Source of the DNA: Nocardia jiangxiensis NBRC 101359
Lineage (GTDB): Bacteria; Actinomycetota; Actinomycetes; Mycobacteriales; Mycobacteriaceae
Reading direction: 5' to 3'
DNA: 64,000 bases
NCBI RefSeq assembly: GCF_000308615.1
Contig: NZ_BAGB01000046.1
Location: 1 to 64,000 of the forward strand
Numbering within the stretch: the first letter of the stretch is position 1; every line of letters begins with the position of its first letter. Made by a program: the position numbers and the translations under genes. Positions 7,778 to 16,396 of the stretch are shown here, piece by piece. A model generated the notes under the pieces. The model did no database searches. It was given only the letters and a program-made list of their open reading frames with translations, and was not told the DNA's origin.

Positions 7778-9835
7778 ATGAACGGCATCGATCGGATCGC
7801 GACGAACCTGGAGTCACATCTCACGATCACGGTGCTCGCCGCCCTCGGCGCGTTCGTGGTCGTCTGGGGTGCGATCTGGGCCGTGCGATCGGCCCGGCGT
7901 CGCGGACTCACCGGAGAACAGGCGGGCACGCTGCTCGCGGCCGCGATCGCGACGGGTGTCAGCGCGCAGGGCATGTGGGTGTTCTTCGACAAATCGCTGC
8001 ACCTGACGTTGTCGCTGCGGATCATGTTCTTCGCGTTCCTCGAGATCATGGTGCTGACCTCGGCATTGCGGGCCCGCAGCGCCCAGCAGGTCAGCGGCAG
8101 CGCCGGAATCGACGGCGTCGCCATGTGGGTGCTCACCTGCTTGTCGGCGGTGCTGGCGGCCACCGATGCGGACAATGCCGGCACAGTACTGATCCGCTTG
8201 TCCGCGCCGTTGGTCGCGGCGTGGGGATGGGAACGCAGTATGGCCCTCGAACGTCGCCGCAGCGGCGCTCTGGGCGGAATCAATTGGCGCATCACACCCG
8301 AACGCATGCTGATCCGGCTCGGCATCGCGGATCCCACCGACCGCACCGCAGGCGAGGCCGCGCGACAGCGCCGCCTGATCGACGTCGCCCTGGCCGCCGA
8401 TCACGCGCGCACCTTGCGCGAGACCGGCGCCGGATCGCGACGGATCAACCGAGCCCGCCGACACCTGCAGCGGGTCATGCGCCGCGCGGTCGAGGACGGC
8501 GGCCTGGTGGACAACGCCCGCGCACCGCGGACGGTGCTGATGGACAATCTGCGCATCCTGTCCGGCACCGGCGCACTGGTGGATCTGGATCTGCCCAGTC
8601 CGTGGATCCTGGACGAAGAATCCGACGCCTCGACCAGCGGGATATTCGCTGCCCCGGCACTCGTGGCCTCGGGCGCGGCAGCCGACTCGCATGCGGTCGT
8701 GTCGGACGAGATGTCCCCCGTCTCCTCCTCGGCAGCGCAGAACTCATCGGAATCAGCGAGCGCACAGGCGATTCCAGGGGAAGGGATCGCGTCGTCCGAT
8801 CAGGCGGCATCGTTGTCGGCCGCGCAGGAAGAGAGCCGCACCCAGCCCGAACCTCGGATGCCCGCACCGGCAGCGCCGAATTCAGCGGCGGGACAGTCGA
8901 CTTCGCCGACAGAGCAGATGTCGTCGGTCGAGCAAGCGCAACGGTCGGCACCGATGTCCACGACGGAGCAGATCCCTTCCGCGTCGACGGAAGGCCGACC
9001 ACTTCCGGTGACCGCACAGACCCCGGCAAACGGCCGACCGCTCTCGCCGACCGCACAGACGCAGGAAGCAGTCCACTCGGCCCCGGCAACGTCACAAACC
9101 CAGGAGGTGGCGTTCCCGGAGACCCCGCGGACTCAGGAAGCGGGACAGCCACTCCCGGCGACCGCACAGATTCCGGAAGCGGGCCAACCGACCCCGGCAG
9201 CGGCACAGACCGCGGATCCAGGTCGGGCACTCCCGCCGACAACGCAGAACCCAGCAGACGAACAGGACCTCTCGGCAGTGACGCAAACGCTGCCGACGGT
9301 ACAATCACGCTCGAATACGGCCTGGACATGGCAAGCGGGGCAAGCACTTCCGCCGATGGCGCCGAACCCGTCGGGGCAGACACCGGCGGACGCCGGATGG
9401 ACGACACCCGCGGAATCCCCGGAACAGGAGTACGCCGAACCTGCCGGACCGTACACGGCAACGGCGACACCCACCGCCTCACCGCAGACAGCTCAATCCG
9501 AACCCGGTCAGGCCAATCGTCAGTACCGGCGCGATCCGGCGTTCCGCGAGCGCGTGCGCGAACTCCACGCCGACAACGCGCCGACCAGCGAGATCGCCGC
9601 GCAACTGGGCACGAGTTCCCGCACCATCCGACGCATCATCGCCGATCTGGGCGCCGAATCCGATACCTCGGGGCGGCAGAACCGCAATCCCGCACAGGCC
9701 GCGGTATCGAACTGGCACAACGGTTTCCGCGTGCTACCCGGTGGAAATACCACCACCGCACCGGGATCCGGCGGCGCCAAGGGCACGGCAGACGAGCGGC
9801 CCCCGCACCGCACCGATCGCTCGATGGAGCAGTGA
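7778..9835 (+). CDS. DUF2637-type membrane protein with 13-residue repeats and C-terminal HTH
   Basis: 685 residues in three parts. Residues 1-160 hold about four membrane segments (for example TVLAALGAFVVVWGAIWAV) and resemble DUF2637 proteins, found on actinobacterial plasmids and integrative elements. Residues 300-570 are Ala/Pro/Gln/Thr-rich and include eight degenerate repeats of about 13 residues. The C-terminus has an HTH (TSEIAAQLGTSSRTIRRIIADLG). A membrane anchor joined to a DNA-binding domain suggests DNA positioning or transfer, which is inference. The ATG at 7778 follows GGACCTCCGGCGG. A different frame is also open here because of the biased composition; the membrane and HTH parts show which one is real. 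Confidence 0.8.
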   Translation: MNGIDRIATNLESHLTITVLAALGAFVVVWGAIWAVRSARRRGLTGEQAGTLLAAAIATGVSAQGMWVFFDKSLHLTLSLRIMFFAFLEIMVLTSALRARSAQQVSGSAGIDGVAMWVLTCLSAVLAATDADNAGTVLIRLSAPLVAAWGWERSMALERRRSGALGGINWRITPERMLIRLGIADPTDRTAGEAARQRRLIDVALAADHARTLRETGAGSRRINRARRHLQRVMRRAVEDGGLVDNARAPRTVLMDNLRILSGTGALVDLDLPSPWILDEESDASTSGIFAAPALVASGAAADSHAVVSDEMSPVSSSAAQNSSESASAQAIPGEGIASSDQAASLSAAQEESRTQPEPRMPAPAAPNSAAGQSTSPTEQMSSVEQAQRSAPMSTTEQIPSASTEGRPLPVTAQTPANGRPLSPTAQTQEAVHSAPATSQTQEVAFPETPRTQEAGQPLPATAQIPEAGQPTPAAAQTADPGRALPPTTQNPADEQDLSAVTQTLPTVQSRSNTAWTWQAGQALPPMAPNPSGQTPADAGWTTPAESPEQEYAEPAGPYTATATPTASPQTAQSEPGQANRQYRRDPAFRERVRELHADNAPTSEIAAQLGTSSRTIRRIIADLGAESDTSGRQNRNPAQAAVSNWHNGFRVLPGGNTTTAPGSGGAKGTADERPPHRTDRSMEQ
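8996..9301 (+). repeat. Degenerate 13-residue (39-bp) repeats in the DUF2637 protein
   Basis: Eight consecutive units starting RPLPVTAQTPANG, RPLSPTAQTQEAV, HSAPATSQTQEVA and ending QDLSAVTQTLPTV; one unit is two residues short. The common pattern is xPLPxTAQTxExG. Confidence 0.7.
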
Positions 9836-9842
9836 CCGACCA

Positions 9843-9863
9843 CCCGGCGGTGATTCCGCCGGG
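9843..9863. terminator. Bidirectional hairpin between convergent genes
   Basis: CCCGGCGG and CCGCCGGG form an 8-bp stem with a TGATT loop, between the ends of the DUF2637 gene and the DUF4334 gene. Confidence 0.55.
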
Positions 9864-9878
9864 CGCATTCGGCCACGC

Positions 9879-10436
9879 TCAGGAGTGATCGCGCGACAGG
9901 ATGAAGAAATACGGGTCGCTCATCCCGCGCATATCCATCACGCCGAGCAGCGTATCGCCGTCGACCAGGCGGAAGCAGTCGATGATCGGCAGGTGGTCGT
10001 ACACCATCGCCGCGCCGACCTTGCCGCGGAATTCCAGGTCACGCAGCCGCGCGCGCGGCGATCCCGCGCGCAGGGCCGGACGCAGCAGCGGCAGCAACCG
10101 TCGGCAGAATCGCACGCCGGCCAGCGGAATCCGGCCCGCGAGGGCGAGCGGGACGCGGCGCGGGTCGACCGGGAAGATGCGTTCGTCCGGTCCGGCGAAC
10201 AGCAGCGGTTGCACGCTGTCGGCGCTGTCGAATTGTTTGCCGTACCAGCCGGATCCGACCAGCACACCCTTCCACGGATGTCCGGTGTCCAGTTCGCCAC
10301 CGCGCCAGCGGCCGGTGGTGATCTCCTCGACGCGAACTCCGGGGAGGCTGTCGAAAAGTTCCCACGCCTGCTGCGGGGTGCAGCCCGTGCCGCGCAGTTC
10401 GTCCAGCCGCGCCGCGGGTGTGCCGATACCGGCCAC
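9879..10436 (-). CDS. DUF4334 / GXWXG domain protein
   Basis: 185 residues. The N-terminal GRWRGGELDTGHP is the GXWXG motif, and the C-terminal LVDGDTLLGVMDMRGMSDPYFFIL matches the DUF4334 half, so the usual two-domain arrangement is complete. The family is a calycin-like ligand-binding fold of unknown role in actinobacteria. It is convergent with the DUF2637 gene and divergent from the serpin gene. Confidence 0.85.
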   Translation of the reverse strand: MAGIGTPAARLDELRGTGCTPQQAWELFDSLPGVRVEEITTGRWRGGELDTGHPWKGVLVGSGWYGKQFDSADSVQPLLFAGPDERIFPVDPRRVPLALAGRIPLAGVRFCRRLLPLLRPALRAGSPRARLRDLEFRGKVGAAMVYDHLPIIDCFRLVDGDTLLGVMDMRGMSDPYFFILSRDHS

Positions 10437-10695
10437 GCCAGCCTCCTCGATTCATGCGAAAGAAAGAACAATCGACTCTCACAATATCTCGACACGCCGA
10501 GACCGCGAACACGTCCGTCCCCTGCGGAGGATCCCTTGACCTCGAGTGCGGTTGAGGTACCAGGATGATCACCGACCCCGGTCCGCGAATCCGCCCGATG
10601 CGGTCGCGGAACACCCCGTCGTCCTTTCGTACACCCGTCGGCGGGGTTCCGGGGCACACCTCCGGTGCGCTGCACACCGGATGCGGCATCGCCCG

Positions 10696-11868
10696 ATGGC
10701 TACGCTGGATCACGTGCAGTCGAGCCTTCTGTCACATGTCGCCGCCGCCAACGACCTGACCGGCCGCTGGTGCGAACGGGCGGGAAGTGACGACTTCGTC
10801 CTGTCGGGCTGCGGAATCTGGCCGCTGCTGGGCATTCTCGCCGAGGCCGCCGACGAACCCGCGCGATCCGAACTCGCCGCCGCCACGTCGATCGCGGCCG
10901 ACGAGTCGAGAGCCGCCGCGCTGGCCTTGCTCGCTGAAATCGCCGATGCCGACTCGACGTCCGCCGCGCTCGGTGTCTGGGTCGACGCGGACCTCACCCT
11001 GCACGAGGCATGGGTTCGCGCCCTCCCGGAGGGCACCGTCGAGAAACTGACCGGCCGAGCGGCCCTGGACTCCTGGGCCGACCGCCACACCGGCGGGCTC
11101 ATCGATCGCTTCCCGCTCGACGTGCAGCCCGACACCCTGATGGTGCTGGCCACCGCGATCGTCGCGAAGACGGCGTGGCGCACACCGTTCCACGACGACG
11201 TGTTCGAACCCACGTCGGGTCCCTGGGCGGGCCATCGCGGACCGGGCCTGTCCCGCAATTCCGAAACCCTAACCGACACAGCCCTACTCGCCACACCGGA
11301 CCCCGTGACCAGAGTCGTCGTACGCGGTAGCGGTGACCTGGACGTACACCTGCTCCTCGGCGACGCCTCCCCCGCCGAGACACTGCGAGCCGGACTCGGC
11401 GTCCTCGACGGCTCGGTCGAGGTGAATTCCGCTCTGCATGTCGGCGACACCGGCCCCGGCCTGACCGTCCGGCAGACCCGCGCGGTGGCCGACACCCTGC
11501 GAATCCAGTTGCCGCCGTTCGAAATCCATTCCGCACACGATCTGCTCGCTCACCGCGATCTGTTCGGCCTGCGCACCGCGACCGACCCACTGGTCGGACA
11601 CTTCCCGGCCCTGTCCGACACACCCCTGTGCGTCGACGCCGCCGCACAGAACGCCCGCGCCCGATTCACCCGAGAAGGTTTCGAGGCCGCCGCGGTCACC
11701 GCCGTCGGCATGGTCCGCGCCGTCGCATTCCGCCGCCCCCACGCCACGACCGAAATCTCTGTGACCTTCGACCGGCCCTTCGGGTTCCTGGCCGTCCACC
11801 GCCCGACCGGATTGGCCGTCGTGGCCGGATGGGTGGCCCATCCCCCGCACGCCACCGGATCGCGCTGA
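10696..11868 (+). CDS. Serpin family protein
   Basis: 390 residues with serpin landmarks in order: N-terminal helix A region (SPxxI-like SGCGIWPLLGILAEAA), LPPFEIHSAHDL (shutter/strand region), the reactive-loop hinge REGFEAAAVTAV near residue 326, and the closing FDRPFGFLAVHRPTGLAVVAGWV. Serpins trap serine or cysteine proteases by inserting the cleaved loop. The hinge has Phe where inhibitory members keep a small residue (P14), so inhibition is uncertain. No signal peptide is seen, so it is probably cytoplasmic. Start ATG at 10696; a GTG at 10714 is possible. Confidence 0.8.
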   Translation: MATLDHVQSSLLSHVAAANDLTGRWCERAGSDDFVLSGCGIWPLLGILAEAADEPARSELAAATSIAADESRAAALALLAEIADADSTSAALGVWVDADLTLHEAWVRALPEGTVEKLTGRAALDSWADRHTGGLIDRFPLDVQPDTLMVLATAIVAKTAWRTPFHDDVFEPTSGPWAGHRGPGLSRNSETLTDTALLATPDPVTRVVVRGSGDLDVHLLLGDASPAETLRAGLGVLDGSVEVNSALHVGDTGPGLTVRQTRAVADTLRIQLPPFEIHSAHDLLAHRDLFGLRTATDPLVGHFPALSDTPLCVDAAAQNARARFTREGFEAAAVTAVGMVRAVAFRRPHATTEISVTFDRPFGFLAVHRPTGLAVVAGWVAHPPHATGSR

Positions 11869-11941
11869 CCCCGCAGCGATTCCCCCGATGTTGCCCGGAC
11901 GTCCTCCCAGGACCGGTCGGAACGCGTCGGCGGGCTCTGGG

Positions 11942-13210
11942 ATGATGTCTGCGATGCCCGAGCAGACTGAAGTCGACCAGCGGACCACGACCGCGCGAAC
12001 AGTGCCGATATCCGCGAGACTGCGCCGGGTAGCTCTGCTGGACTGGATTCGATTCGCGCTGCTCGTTGCCGGGTTGCTGTGCGTGGCAACGGGTTTGCTG
12101 CCGCGCGCCGAGGCCGCCAGCAATATGCGCCGGATCGCGCCGCTGCTGTTGTTCCTGGGCAGTGTGATCGTGCTGGCTCAGCTGGCGCGGCGGGCGAGGG
12201 TGTTCGACGTGATCGCGCATCGGGTGGCGATCCTGGGGCGCGGAAACTACGCGGCGTTGTTCGTGCTGTGCGTGCTGTTCGCCACGGCGACCACCACCCT
12301 GCTCAACCTCGACACGACCGCGGTGCTGCTCACGCCGGTGATGCTGGCCCTGGCCGGGCCCGCCCGGATCACGCCGCTACCGCTGGCGATGACCACGCTG
12401 TGGCTGGCCAACACCGCGAGTCTGCTGCTGCCGGTCTCCAACCTGACCAACCTGCTCGCGGCGAACCGGGTCGGGCTGGACGGCGTCGGATTCGCGGCGC
12501 GCATGTGGGCGCCGCAGCTGGCCTCGGTGCTGATGACGATGCTGGCGCTGTGGATCTGGTACTGGCGGCGGCGCCGCCGAGGCGCGGACCGCTACGTTCC
12601 CCCGCAGCCGGTGCGCGCGGCCGATGCCCGCGAACGCGTCCTGATGTGTGTCACCGCGGGCGCATGCCTGCTGTTCGTGGTCGCCATCCCGCTCGTCGGC
12701 GACAGCATCGGCCTGGCCGCGGCCGCGGCGGCACTGCTGGCGATCGCGGCCTTCGCCGTCCTGGATCGTCGCGTGCTGCGCTGGTCTCTCATCCCGTGGC
12801 AGCTGCTGATCTTCGTGGTCGGATTGTTCCTGGTGGTTCCGACGCTGAGCCGATTCGGCCTCTCGACGCTGATGCACACCCTGATCGGTGACGACCCCGG
12901 CGTGTCCGGGGCGCTGCGTGCCGCGGCCGCCGGAACCGGACTGTCCAATATCGCGAACAACCTGCCCGCGTACACCGCGGGCGAGGCGGTGATACCGACC
13001 GGGAATCGGAATCAGTTGCTGGCGTTGCTGATCGGCACGAACGTCGGATCGGTGGTCACGCCGTGGGCATCCCTGGCCACCCTGCTGTGCCTGGAATTCT
13101 GCCGCATCCACGGCGTGCGCGTGCCGATGCGCCGATTCCTGGCCACCGGACTCGCCCTGGCCGTCCTCGCGACCGCGGCCGCCGTCGGCGCGCTGCTGAT
13201 CACTGGCTGA
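11942..13210 (+). CDS. Ion-transporter-superfamily permease (SLC13/ArsB-like)
   Basis: About 422 residues with roughly ten membrane segments. The two pseudo-symmetric signature loops of the IT superfamily are present: TTLLNLDTTAVLLTPVM in the first half and GLSNIANNLPAYTA in the second. This is the arrangement of ArsB, NhaD and SLC13 carriers, so it moves an anion (arsenite, dicarboxylate or similar) or exchanges Na+/H+. The substrate cannot be read from the sequence, and no ars genes are nearby. Start is uncertain among ATG 11942, 11945 and 11954. Confidence 0.8.
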   Translation: MMSAMPEQTEVDQRTTTARTVPISARLRRVALLDWIRFALLVAGLLCVATGLLPRAEAASNMRRIAPLLLFLGSVIVLAQLARRARVFDVIAHRVAILGRGNYAALFVLCVLFATATTTLLNLDTTAVLLTPVMLALAGPARITPLPLAMTTLWLANTASLLLPVSNLTNLLAANRVGLDGVGFAARMWAPQLASVLMTMLALWIWYWRRRRRGADRYVPPQPVRAADARERVLMCVTAGACLLFVVAIPLVGDSIGLAAAAAALLAIAAFAVLDRRVLRWSLIPWQLLIFVVGLFLVVPTLSRFGLSTLMHTLIGDDPGVSGALRAAAAGTGLSNIANNLPAYTAGEAVIPTGNRNQLLALLIGTNVGSVVTPWASLATLLCLEFCRIHGVRVPMRRFLATGLALAVLATAAAVGALLITG

Positions 13211-13298
13211 TCGACGCAGATAATTCCCGTGGTCGGATGTTCCGCAGGCGTGGCATTGTGGGAGCCGGTTCCCTGTTCGCGATTTTCTGGGGGTTGGT

Positions 13299-13508
13299 GT
13301 GAGAAAATTCGTTCCCGTCATCGGCCTGGCATTCTGCTGCGCGGTGGGCATCGCGGCCCCGGCGGCGAACGCCGATGCGTGGACCGACGGCCAGGTCAAA
13401 TGGGCGAACTGCAAGGACGCCGGGCATTCGGACGCGTATTGCAATGCCCTGCTGAACGGTAAGCCGTCGCCCGCACCCGCCCCGGCGTCCAGCGGATCCA
13501 CCGGATAA
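13299..13508 (+). CDS. Small secreted protein
   Basis: 69 residues: a signal peptide (MRKFVPVIGLAFCCAVGIAA, cleavage probably after ANA at residue 25) and a 44-residue mature part with two cysteines (WANCKDAG, DAYCNAL) that could form a disulfide, ending in a Pro/Ala/Ser tail. Start is GTG 13299 after GGGGG. I do not recognise a family. Confidence 0.7.
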   Translation: MRKFVPVIGLAFCCAVGIAAPAANADAWTDGQVKWANCKDAGHSDAYCNALLNGKPSPAPAPASSGSTG

Positions 13509-13525
13509 CACCGGTCCGCTACCAC

Positions 13526-13545
13526 CTGCACCGGGCCGGGTGCAG
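13526..13545. terminator. Hairpin between convergent genes
   Basis: CTGCACC and GGTGCAG form a 7-bp stem around GGGCCG, between the small secreted protein gene and the TetR gene. Confidence 0.5.
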
Positions 13546-13556
13546 ATCTCGTCCGC

Positions 13557-14132
13557 TCACCGCGGCGCGAGCACCGAGGACACCAGATCCCGCATACTCT
13601 GCCGGATCCGTTCTCGCCCCACCGTCTGCCTCGCGCGAACGACCATCTCGCTGCCCAGTGGCGCCATCAGCAGGGCCGCGGTGGTCTCCGCATCCAGCTC
13701 CGGCCGCGCCTCACGCAACAGGCCGGTGATGTGCGCCGCCCAGAAGGCGTGCAGTTTCTCCCGTTCGGGATGTTCGGGCAACGTCTGATAGGCGACGACC
13801 AGGTCGAGGTTGTCCAGCGCCAATTCCGTCATCGCGTCGAAGTACGCCAATAGCCGTTCCGCCGCGGGCGCACCCGGCCCGAGCGGCGGCGGACCGTGCA
13901 CGACCGCCTCGCGCAACGCGAACGCGCGTTCCCCGACCAATTCCTGCAGCAGCCCCGCCCGAGAGCCGAAGCGATGGAAGATTGTCCCCTTGCCCACCCC
14001 GGCGGCGGCCGCCACGCGCTCCATCGTGACTCCGGCCGCACCGTGCTCGGCGAACAACGCCGCAGTCGCATCCAGGATCGCGCGTCGATTGCGCGCGGCG
14101 TCGGCGCGTTCCTTACGGGGTTCGCCGGACAT
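13557..14132 (-). CDS. TetR/AcrR family transcriptional regulator
   Basis: 191 residues with a standard TetR N-terminus: RRAILDATAALFAEHGAAGV and the HTH TMERVAAAAGVGKGTIFHRF. The ATG at 14132 sits behind GAAGGGA; an upstream start at 14168 has no such signal. It is divergent from the oxidoreductase gene at 14214 and two similar dyad sites lie between them, so it probably represses both. Confidence 0.9.
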   Translation of the reverse strand: MSGEPRKERADAARNRRAILDATAALFAEHGAAGVTMERVAAAAGVGKGTIFHRFGSRAGLLQELVGERAFALREAVVHGPPPLGPGAPAAERLLAYFDAMTELALDNLDLVVAYQTLPEHPEREKLHAFWAAHITGLLREARPELDAETTAALLMAPLGSEMVVRARQTVGRERIRQSMRDLVSSVLAPR

Positions 14133-14150
14133 GCCGTCCCTTCGTTGACA

Positions 14151-14199
14151 ACTTGACCGACGGTCCATATCGTCGGAACGAAACTTGACCGTCAGTCCA
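14151..14199. promoter_or_regulatory. Two direct operator copies between TetR and oxidoreductase genes
   Basis: ACTTGACCGACGGTCCA (14151-14167) and ACTTGACCGTCAGTCCA (14183-14199) are 15/17 identical, 32 bp apart (about three helical turns). The first contains the dyad GACCG-A-CGGTC. Probable binding sites for the adjacent TetR regulator. Confidence 0.7.
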
Positions 14200-14213
14200 C
14201 TTATGGAGTTTCA

Positions 14214-15194
14214 ATGCAAGCAATCCTAATGACCGCCGTCGGCGAGCCCGAGGTACTCCTCGCCCGCGAGGTGCCGGACCCACACCCCGGCCCCGGCGAG
14301 ATCCTGGTGCGGGCCACCGCGATTCCGGTGCTCTATCCGGAAATCGCCCTGCGCGCAGGCATTTTCCCGATGGTCGCCGAACTTCCCGCGGTATTCGGAT
14401 TCCAGGCGGCCGGATCGGTCACCGAGATCGGGCCCGGGGTGGATGCCGCATTGTTGGGAGCACGAGTCGTCGCGGTCACCGCGGGCTCGGGAGCGTATGC
14501 GGAAATGGTTTGCGTGCCAGCGGAATCCGCGATCGTGATCCCGGCGCAACTGCCGACCGAGAAGGCAGCCGCAGTACTGATGGGCGGATCGGTCGCGACG
14601 GCTCTGCTGCGGCGGGCAGCACTCACCGGCACCGAAACGATCCTGGTCCAGGCCGCGGCCACCGGTGTAGGCGGCTATCTCACCCAGCTGGCAAGGGAAT
14701 TCGGCGCGAAACACGTCATCGCCACGGCGGGCGGGGACAAAACCGACCGTGCCCTTGCGCTCGGCGCGGACGAGGTCCTCGACCACCGCGACCCGCACTG
14801 GACGCGGCGGCTGCGAGACATCCTCGCAGGCAACACGATCGATGTCGCGTTCGAAGCGATCGGCGGCTCGTCCGCGGCGGAACTCCTGGATCTCATGACA
14901 CCGCTGCACGGCCGGATGCTCGGCTACGGCTCCCTGTCGGGAGAGCCCACCCCCATCACCGCCACGGACCTGCTCGCCCGCGGCCTCACCTACACCGGCT
15001 GCGCGGGTCCGGCCTGGCTGAATTTCGTCGCCACCACCCGCGCCGAGGTGCTCGAGCGCGCCGCACAGGGCGGACTGGAGCCACTGATCGACCGGACACT
15101 GCCGCTGGATCGGGCGGCGCACGCGCATCGACTGGTGCAGGACCGGCAGACCACCGGAACGATCATCCTGCAACCGAATCCGACTGCCCCATAA
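14214..15194 (+). CDS. MDR family oxidoreductase (quinone oxidoreductase-like)
   Basis: 326 residues. GroES-like N-terminus (AILMTAVGEPEVLLAREVPDP, HPGPGEILVRA) and Rossmann domain with ILVQAAATGVGGYLTQLA; no zinc-ligand cysteines. NADPH-dependent reduction of a quinone, enone or aldehyde is expected. Start ATG 14214 follows GGAG. It is divergent from the TetR gene, which probably controls it. Confidence 0.87.
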   Translation: MQAILMTAVGEPEVLLAREVPDPHPGPGEILVRATAIPVLYPEIALRAGIFPMVAELPAVFGFQAAGSVTEIGPGVDAALLGARVVAVTAGSGAYAEMVCVPAESAIVIPAQLPTEKAAAVLMGGSVATALLRRAALTGTETILVQAAATGVGGYLTQLAREFGAKHVIATAGGDKTDRALALGADEVLDHRDPHWTRRLRDILAGNTIDVAFEAIGGSSAAELLDLMTPLHGRMLGYGSLSGEPTPITATDLLARGLTYTGCAGPAWLNFVATTRAEVLERAAQGGLEPLIDRTLPLDRAAHAHRLVQDRQTTGTIILQPNPTAP

Positions 15195-15198
15195 CGCA

Positions 15199-15239
15199 AT
15201 CGGGCCGAAGCCCCGGCTCGGCGGGATCCTCGGCCCGAT
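15199..15239. terminator. Hairpin between oxidoreductase and nusB
   Basis: ATCGGGCCGA (15199-15208) pairs perfectly with TCGGCCCGAT (15230-15239) around a 21-nt loop that can itself fold. It lies between convergent genes. Confidence 0.65.
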
Positions 15240-15267
15240 CGCGGAACGACTCCGCGGGTCCGGAGAA

Positions 15268-15780
15268 CTACTCCTCGGACCCCGAAACCGGCGTGCTGCG
15301 AGTGGCCGCCGCGGCCGCGCGGACCTGCGGAGCCACCCGAACCACCTGGCCCAGAACGCCGTTGATGAAGCTCGGCGAATCGTCGGTGGACAACTCCTTG
15401 GCCAGCTCCACCGCCTCGTCCACGGCCACGACCGGGGGAACGTCGTTGGCGTGGAACAACTCCCACACCGCGACCCGCAGGATGGCGCGATCCACGGCGG
15501 GCAGCCGCGAGAGCGTCCAGTCCTGCAGGTACGACTCGATGGTGCCGTCCACCCGGTCCAGATCGTCGGCCACGCCCTCGACCAGCGTGCTGGTGTACGG
15601 GTTCACCGGTGCGACCGAATCGTCGCCGGTGGACAACTGCACCCGCTCGGTGATCAACTCGGTCACGTCGATGTCGCGCGCCTCGGCCTCGAACAACAGG
15701 TCCACCGCGCGCCGACGCGCCTTGTGCCGGGCGCCGAGCTTCTTGTACTGGGACTTCTTGTCCCCGGGCTGATCGGCCAC
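15268..15780 (-). CDS. nusB: Transcription antitermination factor NusB
   Basis: 170 residues. The NusB core is clear: ARRRAVDLLFEAEARDIDV at the N-terminus, then SRLPAVDRAILRVAVWELFH and VVAVDEAVELAKELSTDDSPSFINGVLG, which are the most conserved stretches. NusB binds boxA RNA with NusE (S10) during rRNA transcription. It is the last gene of pepQ-efp-nusB, 20 bp after efp, an order shared with mycobacteria. The C-terminal Ala-rich tail is variable in the family. Confidence 0.95.
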   Translation of the reverse strand: MADQPGDKKSQYKKLGARHKARRRAVDLLFEAEARDIDVTELITERVQLSTGDDSVAPVNPYTSTLVEGVADDLDRVDGTIESYLQDWTLSRLPAVDRAILRVAVWELFHANDVPPVVAVDEAVELAKELSTDDSPSFINGVLGQVVRVAPQVRAAAAATRSTPVSGSEE

Positions 15781-15800
15781 AGTCGCTGGCTTCCCTCGGG

Positions 15801-16364
15801 TCAGGAGTTGACGCGGCTGATGTAGGAACCGTCGCGAGTATCGATGCGCAGCTTGTCACCCTGGTTGATGAACAGCGGCACCTGCACCTCGGCGCCGGTC
15901 TCCACGGTGGCCGGCTTGGTGCCCGCGCTGGACCGGTCGCCCTGCAGGCCCGGCTCGGTGTGGGTCACCACGACGTCGATCGCGACGGGGAGTTCGACGT
16001 ACAGCGCCTCGCCCTCGTGCATCGCGACCTGGACGCTCATGTTCTCCAGCAGGAAGCCCGAGGACTTGCCCAGGACCGATTCGCCCAGGTTGATCTGGTC
16101 GAAGGTGTCGCCGTCCATGAAGATGTAGTCCGACCCGTCGTGGTACAGGTAGGTCATATCGCGGCGGTCGACCGTCGCGGTCTCGACCTTCACCCCGGCG
16201 TTGAACGTCTTGTCGACCACCTTGCCGGACAGCACGTTCTTCAGCTTGGTGCGCACGAATGCGGGCCCCTTGCCCGGCTTGACGTGCTGGAACTCGACAA
16301 TCTGCTGAAGCTGATTGTCGATCTTCAGCACGAGGCCGTTCTTGAAGTCGCTGGTGTCCGCCAC
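15801..16364 (-). CDS. efp: Translation elongation factor P
   Basis: 187 residues, the standard length. Domain I (DFKNGLVLKIDNQLQQIVEFQHVKPGKGPAFVRTKLKN) contains the KPGKG loop; its Lys tip residue fits an actinobacterial EF-P. The C-terminal OB domains end in GDKLRIDTRDGSYISRV. EF-P relieves ribosome stalling at proline runs. Start GTG 16364 is chosen; the upstream open frame is antisense noise over pepQ. It lies between pepQ (32-bp gap) and nusB. Confidence 0.95.
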   Translation of the reverse strand: MADTSDFKNGLVLKIDNQLQQIVEFQHVKPGKGPAFVRTKLKNVLSGKVVDKTFNAGVKVETATVDRRDMTYLYHDGSDYIFMDGDTFDQINLGESVLGKSSGFLLENMSVQVAMHEGEALYVELPVAIDVVVTHTEPGLQGDRSSAGTKPATVETGAEVQVPLFINQGDKLRIDTRDGSYISRVNS

Positions 16365-16396
16365 TGTCCTCGGATCTCCTGTTCTCGGGCCGCGCG

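Noticed and set aside
8475..9482. Ser/Pro/Val-rich minus-strand frame over the DUF2637 gene
   Set aside because: Repetitive GC-rich coding sequence opens other frames; only the plus-strand frame has membrane helices and an HTH.
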